Part shown: piece after piece, positions 10,794 through 22,304 of the stretch
Position numbering within the stretch: position 1 is the stretch's first letter
Layout of the letters: every line of letters starts with the position of its first letter
DNA from: Trichobilharzia regenti
Taxonomy: Eukaryota > Platyhelminthes > Trematoda > Strigeidida > Schistosomatidae
Assembly (NCBI GenBank): GCA_944472135.2
Contig: OX235267.1
Location: 35,681,312 to 35,745,311, forward strand
DNA: 64,000 nucleotides
Reading direction: 5' to 3'
The notes under the pieces: generated by a model
The model's database searches: none
Seen by the model: the letters and a program-made list of their open reading frames with translations, nothing else
What the model was told of the DNA's origin: nothing
Translations under genes and position numbers: made by a program

Positions 10794-11158
10794 GCGTACG
10801 CTTGGAATCTAGCTACTTGGAGGCTATGAATTTCTAGTGCTCATTGTTGACCGGGAGTTCACACTAAGCTTGGTGCTGATATGTATGACCTTTCGGAGGG
10901 TGGACTGTCTAAGTCAACTTTACAGACGGAGTCCACGCGCCAACCGATCGGTCTGCATGTCCGCCGCTCACAGACGCTTTCTCGTGACTGCACCACGAGA
11001 GGAGTTTTGTCTGTTGGGTTTCTTCCCTGGGCCGGTCCGCCCACCTTCCAACAGGTCATCCATATCAGCGCCATGATTAGTGTGGACGCACGGTCAACAA
11101 TCAGCATCCATATACCGAAAATCCCTGGCCTCCAAGTAGCTAGATTCTAAGCATACGC
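10794..11158. mobile_element. Foldback element with about 100-bp terminal inverted repeats (copy A)
   Basis: The left arm 10794-10891 (GCGTACGCTTGGAATCTAGC ...) matches the complement of 11053-11158 with about 80-85% identity by eye. The unique middle of about 160 bp is GC-richer than its surroundings. No transposase is encoded, so it looks like a MITE. Target duplications could not be set. Copy B equivalent: 25922-26285. Confidence 0.6.
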
Positions 11159-11169
11159 CAACACGCCCC

Positions 11170-11820
11170 AGCCCTTCGTATTGTGTTTCTTCGTCTTCTT
11201 TTCGTAGTAGTAGACAATACCAACAGAGAAAAAGCCATAATATTTCTAGTATAACTGTAATATTGTAACTGAAATAATAGCAGTAATAATAATAATAATG
11301 TACAATCTCTGTGACGAACAGGAAACACTCATCACAAAGAAGCATATGCATGCATACTAGGCATAATGAAGACAAAAACCAAGTGTACATAGGCATGTAT
11401 ATATGTGTGAAGATGAATATCCACAAGTTAGCAGAGAAATGAAAAAAAGAACACTATTTGGTCACAGAAACAATACTTCCCGAATTAATCAATAACACAT
11501 TCACATAAATATCAGCTGTGTGTCAAACAACAAGCCATGGATGAATTGTATTTCGCGCGGAGGGGGGGGGAAGGGGAGGCAAAGGAAAGGAGTTGTTCCA
11601 CTACACAGGGAAATGATCTCTCGCAGAAGAAGGCAAATATGAACAAAATAAAAATATATATGTACAATAAATGATGGCAGTAAATTCTATCATTCTCGTT
11701 ATTGTCCCCATTTTCGGTTATTATTATTATTATTATTATATAATCAACCAATAATCAGTAGGGAGGGAGGGGTTATAGTGAAATAAAGAATAACTATGTC
11801 ACCATCGAAATTGTAGGAGA
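11170..11820. other. 3' flank of FARS2 exon 8 (distal), no gene recognised
   Basis: Simple repeats (ATT)n near 11285-11300 and 11720-11740, a G-rich run near 11561-11575, no coding pattern. If the distal exon 8 is used, its 3' UTR lies here. Copy B equivalent: 26290-26937. Confidence 0.5.
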
Positions 11821-11988
11821 CTAACGGATCGACAGATTCAGTTTATCAGCTAGAACTTGACCAATAGCTTCATGCAATGGTCGTACTTCATCCATTGTCA
11901 GTGTTTTATGTTGATCACGATAGATGAAACGATAACAAAGACTTTGTCGTCCTGTTTTTGAATCAGTGTAGGAATCCACTAAACGAAT
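11821..11988 (-). CDS. FARS2: FARS2 exon 8, distal duplicate copy
   Basis: This is a second intact terminal FARS2 exon with the same acceptor, the same 55 residues and the same TAG stop as the copy at 26938-27105. It sits in tandem copy A, 15.1 kb further downstream. It has no other FARS2 exon near it, so alone it is an orphan exon fragment. It could be used as an alternative terminal exon by splicing from exon 7 over 20 kb, or it may be unused. Lack of lesions fits recent duplication rather than demonstrated function. Confidence 0.85.
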   Translation of the reverse strand: MRLVDSYTDSKTGRQSLCYRFIYRDQHKTLTMDEVRPLHEAIGQVLADKLNLSIR

Positions 11989-11989
11989 C

Positions 11990-12550
11990 TGGATGAGAAA
12001 GACGTAAAAACACGTAAACAAGACCGATTGAGAGGAATTAACAATCAATTATTTATTGAATTTATAAACACAAAATAGACAGTGCAGGCAAGAAACTCTT
12101 CTCCATGAAGTTTCTCATAGTTGCCCTCAGTCATATTTACATATTCACATGAAAACTCATTTACTACAGTCTTTTCTTTTAGGAAACTATTTTCTTCAAA
12201 ACACCAAAGCTACTTACCTACAGTGTTAGTAGTACGAAAACATTGCTTTAAATATTGTCACCTTCGGTCATAAAATACTCCGTACGGAAAAAAATTTCAT
12301 CAAAGCTAGATGTTCCTTAGAAAAAGTATTTACCGGTTAGATACATCAAGATGTCGTAAAGCTTTTGAAATCACACGTTCAAAGTCCTAAATGAAGGATA
12401 CTCACTTGCTAGAATTTATTAATATCACAAAAATTGTGTATTTTATAACACCATTTTCCCGATAGGTATGCTGCTATTTCAAGGACGTTTAGGCAGGATG
12501 GTGGACCATGTAAGGTAAATCTGACTGTTCCTTGGTAATTATAGGAAATA
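11990..12550. other. Non-coding flank of distal FARS2 exon 8
   Basis: AT-rich intron-type sequence upstream of the distal exon 8. No repeat or gene was recognised. It matches 27106-27668 in copy B. Confidence 0.5.
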
Positions 12551-12555
12551 GAAAC

Positions 12556-13061
12556 TGTTATGTTGCTGCTGCCGAGTGGTTAATACTAGTTTCCCCGTCG
12601 CCAAATTGTTATGTACTCGTCGTCAAATTATTGCTATGTATTGGTCGAGAATTTAATAGTCCTGACGCAAAAAGGCGGAAATCGGAAGACCACTAGGTTT
12701 GCGATGATCCTTCTATTTTCCAAACACAAGGAGAAGCAAAAAGTGGTATCACACCAATGTCGTCACACAAGGTTGTGAGAGCGAAATGTATATGACCGTC
12801 CAGACAAGTGTGTGAACTAATCAATAGACAGTCTTAACATGAATGGCTAATTATAATGGAGTGTCGACCCATATATACATAGCGAAATATAGCAGACATA
12901 TCAACAACCACACATATAATATGGATATATGTCACCAAGCAACGGACTGTCAACAAACACTCATATTATATATAATATAAGGGGAATATACATTGTTAAA
13001 GGAGACAGGTTCACCAAAATGAAATGGTCACAGACTAAGCGAGCAACAGAAAGAGAGATCA

Positions 13062-13145
<84 letters not shown>

Positions 13146-13155
13146 ATACATATCA
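12556..13155 (-). mobile_element. Solo LTR, 600 bp, with 5-bp target duplication
   Basis: The element begins TG and ends CA and is flanked by GAAAC on both sides (12551-12555 and 13156-13160). Copy B has the empty site with a single GAAAC at 27669-27673, which defines the ends exactly. On the minus strand it runs TGATATG ... AACATAACA and includes TTTGGCGACGGG-like phrases. It has no coding region. An (AT)n run at 13064-13143 is inside it. The family is probably Gypsy-like but is not established. Confidence 0.85.
13064..13143. repeat. (AT)n microsatellite inside the solo LTR
   Basis: About 40 AT dinucleotides in a row. The predicted peptide of alternating Ile and Tyr across it is an artefact. 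Confidence 0.95.
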
Positions 13156-13259
13156 GAAACACAGCCTTACATCTGTTGATAAAAATGCGCCGAATGTCTA
13201 ATCATCCTAGGAATTACTCGTGGTGGACGACTTGCAACGTGTTATATGATCGATATTCA

Positions 13260-13530
13260 AAAGTTAGTTTGTAGAGATTTGGTTTGTTTCAAATTTGACC
13301 ACGGATTGATATCAATTAGAGAGCCAGTGGAAACTAGTAGGGAGTACTTGGCAACTGTTTCGGTCGAGTTTTGGAGTCATCAGCCGTACGCACCCATGAC
13401 CCCGCCCTAGTGGGGATCGAACCTAGGACCACTCTATTACTGTGACGAAATCCAATGCCCCATCAGTTATAACCTTCTACCACTTGGGCCACAAGAGCCA
13501 CCTCTTGTGCAACGGGTCATATTAACTATT
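13260..13530 (-). repeat. Ribozyme-type SINE with decayed hammerhead (copy A)
   Basis: Minus strand: tRNA-like head (B-box AGGTTCGATCC), then at 13389-13344 an intact CUGAUGA and GAAAC, but stem II and the cleavage triplet (UGCC) are lost. Copy B (27780-27994) has CCGAUGA and is cut off by the duplication end, which falls inside this SINE. Confidence 0.7.
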
Positions 13531-14360
13531 TAATTGAAGGTACATCCAGCTGACAACCATCCAGTTTGACAACCACTGAAAACAAGCAGGGAGTCCTGAA
13601 AACAAAAACACCTGAGAATTAATCTATTGAACACTAGTCCCCGACTATAAGAAAAAGCTGCCTGAATTTCTAGTGAGAAGTCCCTACCAGCGGAGTTCAA
13701 AAAGTTGGGTGTGAGATTTGGTACCCACCGATAATCTTGGCTAGCGGTTGCACTCTATATCGGAAAGTGGAAGGTGTTAACATTTATTTGCCCGCCTCGT
13801 AACTTACAGATCCTGAGTAGGACCTCCGGTAGGATTATAAGTGTGCACCGCTAGGGTCCCAAATAATAATGAAACAACTGCCCAGGACTCCATTCACTTC
13901 GTAATCAAAGTCAGCGATATTTCAGCGTAGATCTCAATACCACATAATTTTTATTAGGGAATCATTTTAAACCCCCAGAGGAGTTTTATGCCTATTTGGA
14001 ACTCTTTAGCAAGGATCACGAATTGAAACCAAAATAAGTTGTTTAGATTCTACATGGTTGCGAAATGCGCCTTCCATCACTTGGTGATAAAATGCCGACA
14101 CAATACACTGTCATCTGGAATTATTCTGTTTCGGTGATTGATTTAATAGACTCCATGGGTTGATCAAAATAGTATCTAACTAAATTCGGTGGAGTATTTA
14201 TTTATGTCGGAAAGGATGTAGAAGGTGATAGGAGTGGTTTGAATGTCAAGGAAATTCTGATGGATAGTAAATGATTAAGCTAACAGATCAGGGCCAAAAA
14301 CAGAGGACAGAAGAGATGAATGTCTCTTGATTAGGTTTAATTCAAAGCAAAAAAATGGTT
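13482..14360. other. Spacer between tandem copies; SINE debris
   Basis: Not shared with copy B. A decayed ribozyme-SINE trace (CUAGGGUCCCAAAUAAUAAU, GAAACAACUGCCC) is visible at about 13840-13895. No gene was recognised. Confidence 0.5.
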
Positions 14361-14369
14361 TGGTTAAAA

Positions 14370-15450
14370 TTTTTTTATTATTATCATTGTTTCCTTTACT
14401 TCCTAGAGGAAAATAAGGCTTCAGCTGAACGTCGCTTCTTCGCCAATGTTTACACCTGGCTCCACGTCTGGCCGCATGCTTTCATATTCTCGTCACAGAT
14501 CCTCCTCCGCCATGTCACCCTCGCACTGACGACTGACTCACTGCTTCCCATTCGAGTTCCACTCAAGTGATGGCCTGTCGTGTGATGTCACTTGATGATT
14601 TTCTCAGAGTATGGCCAATCCACCTTCATTTCTCCCTGCATATTTGCTTCAAAAGTGGCTTCTGCCGGGTTGGTTCATTCCCAGAGATCCCTGGTGCTGA
14701 TCTTTCCTGGCCATCTGATCTTGATTAATGAGCAAAGACAGCTGTTGATGAAGGTCTGTAGTTTGTTTGAAGTGCCCTTCATGACGCGGCACTAAGTCGC
14801 TGATCAGTATAGTAAGTAGCACTGACTTCACATTGGAGTTGAAAATCCGGATCTTATTTCCATTTTCGTGCTGAGTGTTGTTGACCTCCACAAAGACTTG
14901 AGAGAAATGAAAGCTACACTTGCTTTCCCGATCCTCGCTTTGATATCGTCATTATTTCTGTCTGTAGTTGAAACGATGCTTCCCAGGTAGGTGGATGGGT
15001 AAAGGAGGTTGCTTCTTTCAGATTTCTCCCATTTATGTTGATTGCTGTCTGTTGTTGTTGTTGTGTTGGCCAAGAGTCTTCATCACCTCTGTTTTCACAA
15101 TGTTCACCTGAAGTCCTATTTTCTTTGGATGCTTCTTTTGCAAAGCATATCTTCCAGTTTGTGGGAAATCAGATGTTTATCATCGGCGAAGTCCAGATCC
15201 TCCAAGTTTTTTGTGTGAGTCCATTTTATGCCTGTCTCCTGGTTGCCCGGCCAGCTGTCTGTCGTATTATCCAGTCAACCACAATCAGGAAAATCACTGG
15301 AGGTAGTAGGCAGCCAGCCTTGTTTTACTCCCATCTTCACATCGAAGGATTCTGTGAGTTTCTCATTGTGGATTACTTGGCATGCAACGTTATCGTACAA
15401 CTGTCGAATGAGGTGAATAATTGTTGTTGGCACCCCGTAGTAGCGATGAT
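14370..15450 (-). pseudogene. RTE-like LINE fragment spanning the tandem junction
   Basis: Minus strand from 15450: reverse-transcriptase motif B/C remnants with FADD, a Lys/Thr-rich segment with Asn/Thr runs, then STYLGSIVSTTDRNNDDIKA and RIGKASVAFISLKSLW, then decayed tail to about 14370. It is the same family as the ORF at 40491-41273. The window starts inside the copy-A version of it, so the unit boundary may lie in this LINE, a plausible site for unequal exchange. Confidence 0.8.
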
Positions 15451-15789
15451 GATGATGATGACGACGACTAAATTTTAACGATTAAGCTACTAATTTAACC
15501 AAGAAACTTATTCTTTATCCTTGAAAGGGTGTCAATTCAATTTAAACTACTTTCTCTGCAGTTGGATATAGGCATTAGGTACACACTTTAACACTCTTAC
15601 CTAATATCCAAAATTAAAGTATGAACAGTATTGCATATAAGATGATCGTAATCTATACAAGTGATTATATTATACATGATATGACGACTAGGTGACTGTA
15701 TGGACTTACACAAGGGAAATCGTATTAACTGATGCAGAAGTTTTACAAGGTCGCCTGAAATCTTTATCAACCTCATTCTAAAGCTATAT

Positions 15790-16500
15790 GAAAATGCTTC
15801 CTCCTTTATGGCTGTGAGACTTGGCCATTGAGAGTGGAAGACATGAAAATGCTGGTTAGCTGTCTTTGATCATAGGTGTCTGCGTTCTTTTTCCAGTGTG
15901 AAGTGGTATAATAAAGTGAGCAATATTTAGGTTAGGCGTCGAGTTCTAGGTAAGGAGGGGAAATCAATCGACGAGACTGTGAAATTACATAGACTGAGAT
16001 GGTTAAAACATGTGTTACGCATGCCTAGTCATCGCCTTCCTCGACAATGGGCAATGTTAGCCGACATAGGATGGATTAGACTAGAAAAGGACTAGCGGCG
16101 GTCAAACGAAAACATGGCACCAGTTAATGAAATCCACAACAGTTAGTTTAAGCCATTCACGTAGGAAGGTGTAGACTTCCTGAGTGGTTGGGGTCCTCGG
16201 GACGATAAAAACCAATGGCTGGAAACAATTGGTGATATGGCACAAAATCGTTCTCAATGGCTGGCACAGATACATCCACTCCTTGTGACTTATGATTTCC
16301 AATGAAAAAGTTTTGTTCTTCGTTATTACTATTCGTTTGTCTCACACCTCTATTTACTGTCTGTATTATGCATTTCTTCTACTTTCTTCTCTTGCTTTGT
16401 GTACTACAAGGAGGGAGTGTGGCGACTTGAACTGCCGCACATCGGTGCAAAGTTCTATGTCAAAAACAGACAGACATTTGAAAATACTACATGTCAGGTG
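15790..16500 (+). pseudogene. RTE-like LINE 3' tail (copy B)
   Basis: Duplicate of 700-1410, with only scattered single-base differences (for example a G to A near 16006) and the same frame breaks. Confidence 0.85.
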
Positions 16501-16760
16501 ATCCACAAAGGAAAACTTTACCAGGTGTTTGAAGTGAAATCAGTAGTAATACAAAGCTGACTACCGTCACCATGGTGATATTCATAAATGTGAGGGACTG
16601 GATTATGCGTCAGACTGTGCATGAGGAGTGAAAAGACAGCTTCTGTCAAATCACGACTGTCAGGAATCGGTTACTAGGACATTCATTTTTACTGTGTACC
16701 ACTAAGATTTAATTCTTGCTCGGACATTCATCTTATATTTTATGTTATTCGTTTGCATTC

Positions 16761-16960
16761 TCAGTGGGAATGAACATAGGGCTTCAAGCCTTGATTTTAT
16801 TTTTAAGGGGTGAGGTCACCTATCTCACCCCCCACCTTCTCTCTTTCCCAGTCTTTCTAACGAGGCTAAGCGAGGTCTAGAAGTGTGTTAGCCTGGAATC
16901 GAACCCTGAACCACAGCCATTGTTGCTGAGCATTCTACTGTTGAATCTACGACACACCCC
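16761..16960 (-). repeat. tRNA-related SINE, family 3 (copy B)
   Basis: Duplicate of 1671-1870, without indels. Confidence 0.7.
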
Positions 16961-18044
16961 ATAGACACTAACCACCTTCAAATATTTGTCCAAATTAAAA
17001 GAAAAACAACTTTATAAATCAATAAGCAGCATAGTAACTAAATCAATCGACAGTCGACAAACACCTGGAGTGAAGACAGAGACTAGTATAACCTCAACTA
17101 TATGAATTCATTTAACACATTAAGTGATTGAATATTCATTCGGTCAGCCTTTAATTTCACATGCAAATATCACATCCATACAAAAGCATAAACAAGTTCT
17201 AATTACGTAATAATAATAATAATGACAACAATGACGACAAGTCATTTATGTGATTATGTAATCAAAAGAAATTGAAGGCGAATGGTAAGCAAATCAAAAA
17301 CAATAACTGGTTGACGAGAAAAAAAAATACAGACCACTACACAGGTTTCGAATCAAGTTATCTCTAGGTAAACAAAAACTAATATTCAAACTAATTTTCA
17401 TTACAGATTAATAAATAACATTGGACATTGAAATACTTTTTAATCAAAGAACAGTATGAATTTGTGTTTCTAACTTGCTGATAAGTTAATTACTATTTGT
17501 TATAAAATGTGAAGAGGTTAGTTATTCTGTTGTCAATTTAGTTATTGTCATTATCGTTGTTTTTTTATAGCTTCCTACTGTGAACCAGTGAACAGTGTTC
17601 AGAATAGATTGATGAAACACTCTCACTTTGAGTTATTATGAATGCATCAGTGTTCACCATTGATTATAGTTGCAAAACCGAATGACCACGTGGTACGACA
17701 GAGAAAGTTCGTTATTGAATAAATGGAGACGGGCATAAGCTTTTGACGTTAAGGTTAACTTGCTTAATTATCGCAGTCTATAGTTTAACTCTGAATGTCA
17801 GAAAGTAAGTCTTCTTCTCTGTATTCATTTGAAATCTTGTCTTTACACCCTACTTCTTCTGAAAACCTGTTGGTTCTCGTCTGTAAGTCTTCGAGTTTGG
17901 GTGATGTTAGGTATAAATCATCGGTGAAATCCACATGTTCTAGTGTCTTCTTATCGGTTCAACATATATCTTGTCTATAAAAAAAATGATTGAGCAAAGA
18001 ATATTCTTTTCGATAAATTCTTCTTCCGGCTCTACAATTATATA

Positions 18045-18430
18045 TATTCAAGTATTGGTTTTGTAGGGATTTTGTTTGATTGCATGGAGGATTTAATCAT
18101 GAGCTGACATCAGTTAGAGAACCATTGGAAAACCTGGGAGTACTGGACAGCTGTTTCGTCTAGTTTGGGACTCTTCAGCAGTACGCACCCACCGGGATTC
18201 GAACCCAGGACCTTCTGGTTACAAGGCGAGCTCGTAGACCATTGAGCCACTGGGACCCGATCCAATGGTCCTTGAATTCTAACTTCTGCCAGTTCACGAC
18301 ATGCGCGACCACTTCGCAATGTCTTCTTCGATGAGTTACTGCCTCATCTTCAACCTGCTGTACCCTACTGGTCACGGCTTCCCACTAGAACCCCAGGTTA
18401 ACTGCCTGAATAGGGCCAGTCACTAGTGAG
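18045..18430 (-). repeat. Ribozyme-type SINE (copy B)
   Basis: Duplicate of the minus-strand SINE at 2960-3345. A single-base deletion within the ribozyme's stem II strand distinguishes it. Confidence 0.85.
18140..18184 (-). ncRNA. Hammerhead ribozyme with shortened stem II (copy B)
   Basis: Same core as 3051-3096 (CUGAAGA, GAAAC, GUC, stem I GUACUG/CAGUAC), but the right arm of stem II reads GAC, not GGAC, leaving three pairs and a larger loop. It may be weakened but not necessarily dead. Confidence 0.75.
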
Positions 18431-18599
18431 CATCAGATGAATTTTCAAGTATTGGTTTTGTAGGGATTTTGTTTGATTGCATGGAGGATTTCATCATGAG
18501 CTGACATCAGTTAGACGTCCTGGGTTCGAATCCAATTATATATATGTTTAATATACACAGAATTTTCTAGATTAGTAGTTAATAACAATATTAGTGTTT

Positions 18600-19110
18600 T
18601 GCTTTGACCCTAATAACAAGTGTGATGCGTCTAGTCCTCTGATTGGTGTAGACTGAATTCTATCAGTCAGGTTGTAATGTGACCACCATTCTAGCTAGCT
18701 CGCCATCACGGTGCACATTGATTTGATGGTATTAGATGGTTGGAGGTAATCGCCCACAGGAAGCCTTACTCGACCTAGGTTTCGTGCTACTTGGCACTCG
18801 TCAGCAAGGCGTATCTGCAACCTTGAAGGAAGTCATGTCCCTTCTGAGATTCGAACCCGCGTCACCTAGTGAGTGCTGCAGTCAGAGACATTACCACTGA
18901 GCTATTCTGGCTCGCGATTAACCTCCTGTAGGACTGTAGTGGATATTTTGCTTTGACACTAGTAACTAGTGTGATGCGTCTAGTCCTCTGATGGCGAGCT
19001 AGATGGAATGGAATCTCAGAAGAGAAATGACTTCCTTCAAGGTTGCAGATACGCCTTGCTGACGAGTGCCAAGAAGCACGAAACCTAGATCCAAGGCTTC
19101 CTGTCGATGC
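18600..19110. repeat. Family 2 SINE pair, collapsed (copy B)
   Basis: The left arm with tRNA-like head (minus) is intact to about 18995. The tRNA head of the right arm is deleted, so the sequence jumps to GGAATCTCAGAAGAGAAATG and the arm's tail (19010-19110). The long foldback of copy A is therefore absent here. Confidence 0.75.
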
Positions 19111-19188
19111 CTCCAACCATCTAATATTAGTGTTTTTTTAAATAATATCGATTTGTAAAGTATGATCAATGCAATTTTTTTTCTTTCC

Positions 19189-19412
19189 CTTCACGTTCCC
19201 AGTGGAACATAGGGCTTCAAGCTAGAGGCTTGAAGTTTCTGTAGCAGCGTTTACTTTTACAGCATGAGGTTGCTAGCCTCATGCCCAACCTTTCCTCTTT
19301 ATCGGCTTTTTTATTACTGGTTTGGCGAGGTAATGGAGTGCGTCGACCGGGGATCGAACTCCGGACCATGAGGATGGTCGGCGAGCGTTCTAACCACTGT
19401 ACCACCAATTTA
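19189..19412 (-). repeat. tRNA-related SINE, family 3 (copy B)
   Basis: Duplicate of 4451-4675; A-box-like and B-box-like phrases kept. Confidence 0.8.
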
Positions 19413-19839
19413 ACTGCTCCTGTAGAAACAGTTAGTTGCATAGGCCGTACAATTAGGCGTGTTTCTCGTCGAATTACCGAACATCACCCTGCCTGGTTAA
19501 GCAAAGGACAAACAAAATCTATTCACTGAGCTATTCTATCTCATCTTGTAGATACGGAACACAAGACTGACGTTAACCATGCTTTCAGGGTCATTTACCG
19601 CATACCGACGAATCTCAATTTTGCTTTAAGAGCTCGACTACTAAATATTGCTGAGGTGTGGGAATCCATATTAACAAGCCTAATTTATGCATCCAAAAGA
19701 AGTTAATTCAGACATTATCATTACCTTGGCCATCTACGTTTGAATGATCCTCAATTTGTTGTGGAAATTTCCCCAATTTCAGTTGATATCCTATGTGCTA
19801 TTATATTTTATTATTATTATTATAATTTAAGCATCTTTA

Positions 19840-20270
19840 ATGAACTGTACTCACGGTGTTCCGCATAATCCAGTCAACCACAATTAAGAATATCATCGTT
19901 GGTGATAGTGTTCAGCCTTGTCTTATTCTTGTGTTCACTCCAAAAGCCTCACTGAGTATTCCCTACTGGATAGCCTGACACGTGGCAGGCGTTGTCATAT
20001 AGTCAGCTGTTGAATGGGGTTGGTGAATATTTGGGACTTCACACAGTGTTGAAATAGTTTCCAAATTACTTCACGGTCAACATTGTCGAAGGCATTTTAT
20101 AAGCCGATGAAATATGCGACAGAGGTTTGACTACCATACGACAATCTGTTCGATGACTATGCGTAGATTTGGAGAAAGTTGACTGTGGCCAAACAAAAAC
20201 ACGGCATCAATACATGAAGTTTCTGGCTATTGGTTTGGGCTGCACACAGAGGCGTTGATAACTTTACTGG
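19840..20270 (-). pseudogene. RTE-like fragments (copy B)
   Basis: Duplicate of about 5095-5537. It holds the decayed reverse-transcriptase piece (minus) and the start of the plus-strand tail, interrupted by an LTR at 20273. Confidence 0.65.
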
Positions 20271-20272
20271 GT

Positions 20273-20668
20273 ATATATATATGGTGGTCTCTCTTTCTGT
20301 TGTTCTCTTAGTCTGTGACCATTTCACTTTGATGAACCTGTCTCCTTTTACAATGTATATTCCCCTTAAATTATATATAATATGTGTGTTTGTTAACATG
20401 TCTGCTATATTTTGCTATGTAAATATGGATCGATACTCCATTATAATTAGCCAATCATGTTAAGACTGTCTATTGATTGTTCACACACTTGTTCGGACAT
20501 TCATATATATTTTTGCTCTCACACTCTTGTGTGATTTGATTCTCCTTGTGTTTGGAAAATAGAAGTATCATCGCAAACCTAGTGGTCTTCTGATTTCCAT
20601 CTTTCTTGCGTCAGGACTATTAAATTCTCGTCCAGTACATAACAGTAATTTGGCGATGAGAACATAAT
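20273..20668 (+). mobile_element. Truncated LTR of the solo-LTR family, copy B only
   Basis: Matches the complement of most of the solo LTR at 12556-13155 (shared GGTGGTCTCTCTTTCTGTTG-like and GACTATTAAATTCTCG-like phrases) but starts in the TA run and ends ...GAACATAAT. Copy A has the uninterrupted site near 5537. No target duplication is visible, so it is a 5'-truncated or rearranged insertion. Confidence 0.75.
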
Positions 20669-20918
20669 CTTTGCGTTGCTTATCATTTTGATGAATAGAG
20701 ACAGTCATCAGTGGGACTCAGCATCTCATCTAAACTAGTGAAGCTGTATTCCTCTGGATTCTTAAAGTCCTCAATAATTTTTATTTAACCATTCGCTTTC
20801 TTGTACAGCTTCGTTTACTGAAGACTCATTCCTTCTCGGAAATGTGGCAACTTGAAACGCTATATCTTCGTCCAAAGTTCTATGGTGAATACAAGTATTA
20901 TTATAATTAATTTTATTC

Positions 20919-21138
20919 CTTCACATTCCCTGTGGAACATAGGGTTTCAAGCTGGAGACTTGGAGTTTCGATAGCAGTGGTATTAATTTTTATAGGATGG
21001 GGTTGTTAGCCTCATGCCAACCTGCTCTCTTTACCCGTCTTATTACTGGCTTAGTGAGGTAAACGAATGCATCAGCCGAGGATCGAATCCCGAACCACCT
21101 GTGTGGTTGGCGAGTATTCTACCACTGTGCCACTGACG
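20919..21138 (-). repeat. tRNA-related SINE, family 3 (copy B)
   Basis: Duplicate of 5803-6020. Confidence 0.75.
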
Positions 21139-21544
21139 TACTGCAAGAGTAAATGCTTTGACTGAACACTAGTAAGTAGTGTGATGTGTCTAGTCCTGTC
21201 TTTGGTGCAGACTAAATTCTTGGACCTTGGATCTAGGTCCAAGGCTTCCTGTCGATTGCTTCCAACCATCTAATATCAACAAGACTACATATTTACAGAA
21301 TTAAAAAAAACTACTATTAGCCATTTATTATGAATATAAATCGACTAACAGAACTCTAGTATTACACAAATATTTAAGGAATTCTACTATCCACAGAACA
21401 TCACTACAATGCTTTTTACTGACACGTCGATAAAACACCTTCACTTAAACGTTATCCACGTATGTTAATACTTTGTTTGTCTTAATACATTTACTTTGTT
21501 TTTAAAAGTGTTAGTTTGCAGAAGTTTAATTTCAAGTTAGATGA

Positions 21545-21875
21545 CGAACTGACATCAGTTTCGAGACCAAGGAAAGCCATCAGGGAGTATTGGATAGCTG
21601 TTTCATCTTCATTTGAGGCCTTTCAGTAGTAAACATTCCTGACCCTACCGCCAGCGATTGAACCCGAGATCTTTTGATCACAAGAGCTTTCCCACCATTC
21701 AGTTACTCGGCTAGCAGCCTCCTCGCCAACTACGTCTAGGTTTGATTCAGAGGTGACGCATCCCGAAACCTCGTCGGTAGTACGTTCGGAAAAGAGGTGA
21801 GGTGTGTATGGCATCGGGCTGGTAATCCCACCTGTAAACAGAACACAACAGCCATCATAACCTTGAAGCACAAAG
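21545..21875 (-). repeat. Ribozyme-type SINE, decayed (copy B)
   Basis: Duplicate of 6425-6765 with a one-base loss near 21833. The hammerhead region is equally degraded. Confidence 0.65.
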
Positions 21876-22304
21876 CCCTATGTAGCACTCAGAACAGAAA
21901 GAATGAGTTTAAAAAAAGCCTGTCTGGAGCTACGGAATCACTGTTTTAAAACAAGGTATTAACGTCACCTCACTGTACCTGTGAATAGCGTTTTTGGGAA
22001 AACAGATTCGCATAAGCAATCGATATTTTCCCATAATAAATCACTAGTCAGTGGTGAATGATAACGGAAATAGTAGTTTTGACAACCTACTTTCTCTACT
22101 GGTGAGATTTGTAAGTTGAGGCTTTAAATTTGATAGGGAAAATGAAGCTTATTCCCTATGAAATGGCTTTTATTGACGTAATAATGTCCTAGAGAATTGA
22201 AAAAAGGGATCACAAAGCTTTTGTCTGCTAAATATTATAACAGCTTATGATGCATGTGTTTATTTTGTGAAGGACTGCATATTTAGATGATTTTCCAGCA
22301 GCTT

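Larger units (their letters stand above)
1..13481 (+). repeat. Tandem segmental duplication, copy A
   Basis: Window position 1 corresponds to 15091, and near-identity runs to 13481, where copy A leaves copy B inside a SINE (both share a run ending AACCTTCTACC). Single-base differences are sparse. Copy-A-only features are a 600-bp solo LTR (12556-13155), the complete second arm of the SINE inverted pair near 4137-4391, and the plus-strand ribozyme SINE at 3428-3618. The left boundary is outside the window. Contents: RTE tails, SINEs, Penelope fragments, a foldback element and the distal FARS2 exon 8. Confidence 0.95.

Noticed and set aside
11821..11988. Distal exon 8 as a separate small gene
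   Set aside because: It starts at a splice acceptor, has no upstream exon of its own and is exactly the FARS2 terminal exon.
12929..13201. 90-codon open frame with an Ile-Tyr run
   Set aside because: It is produced by the (AT)n microsatellite inside the solo LTR.
13344..13389. Functional hammerhead on the minus strand
   Set aside because: CUGAUGA and GAAAC are present, but stem II does not pair and the cleavage triplet is lost.
15035..15478. 147-codon plus-strand frame
   Set aside because: Antisense shadow of an RTE reverse-transcriptase fragment whose recognisable motifs are on the minus strand.
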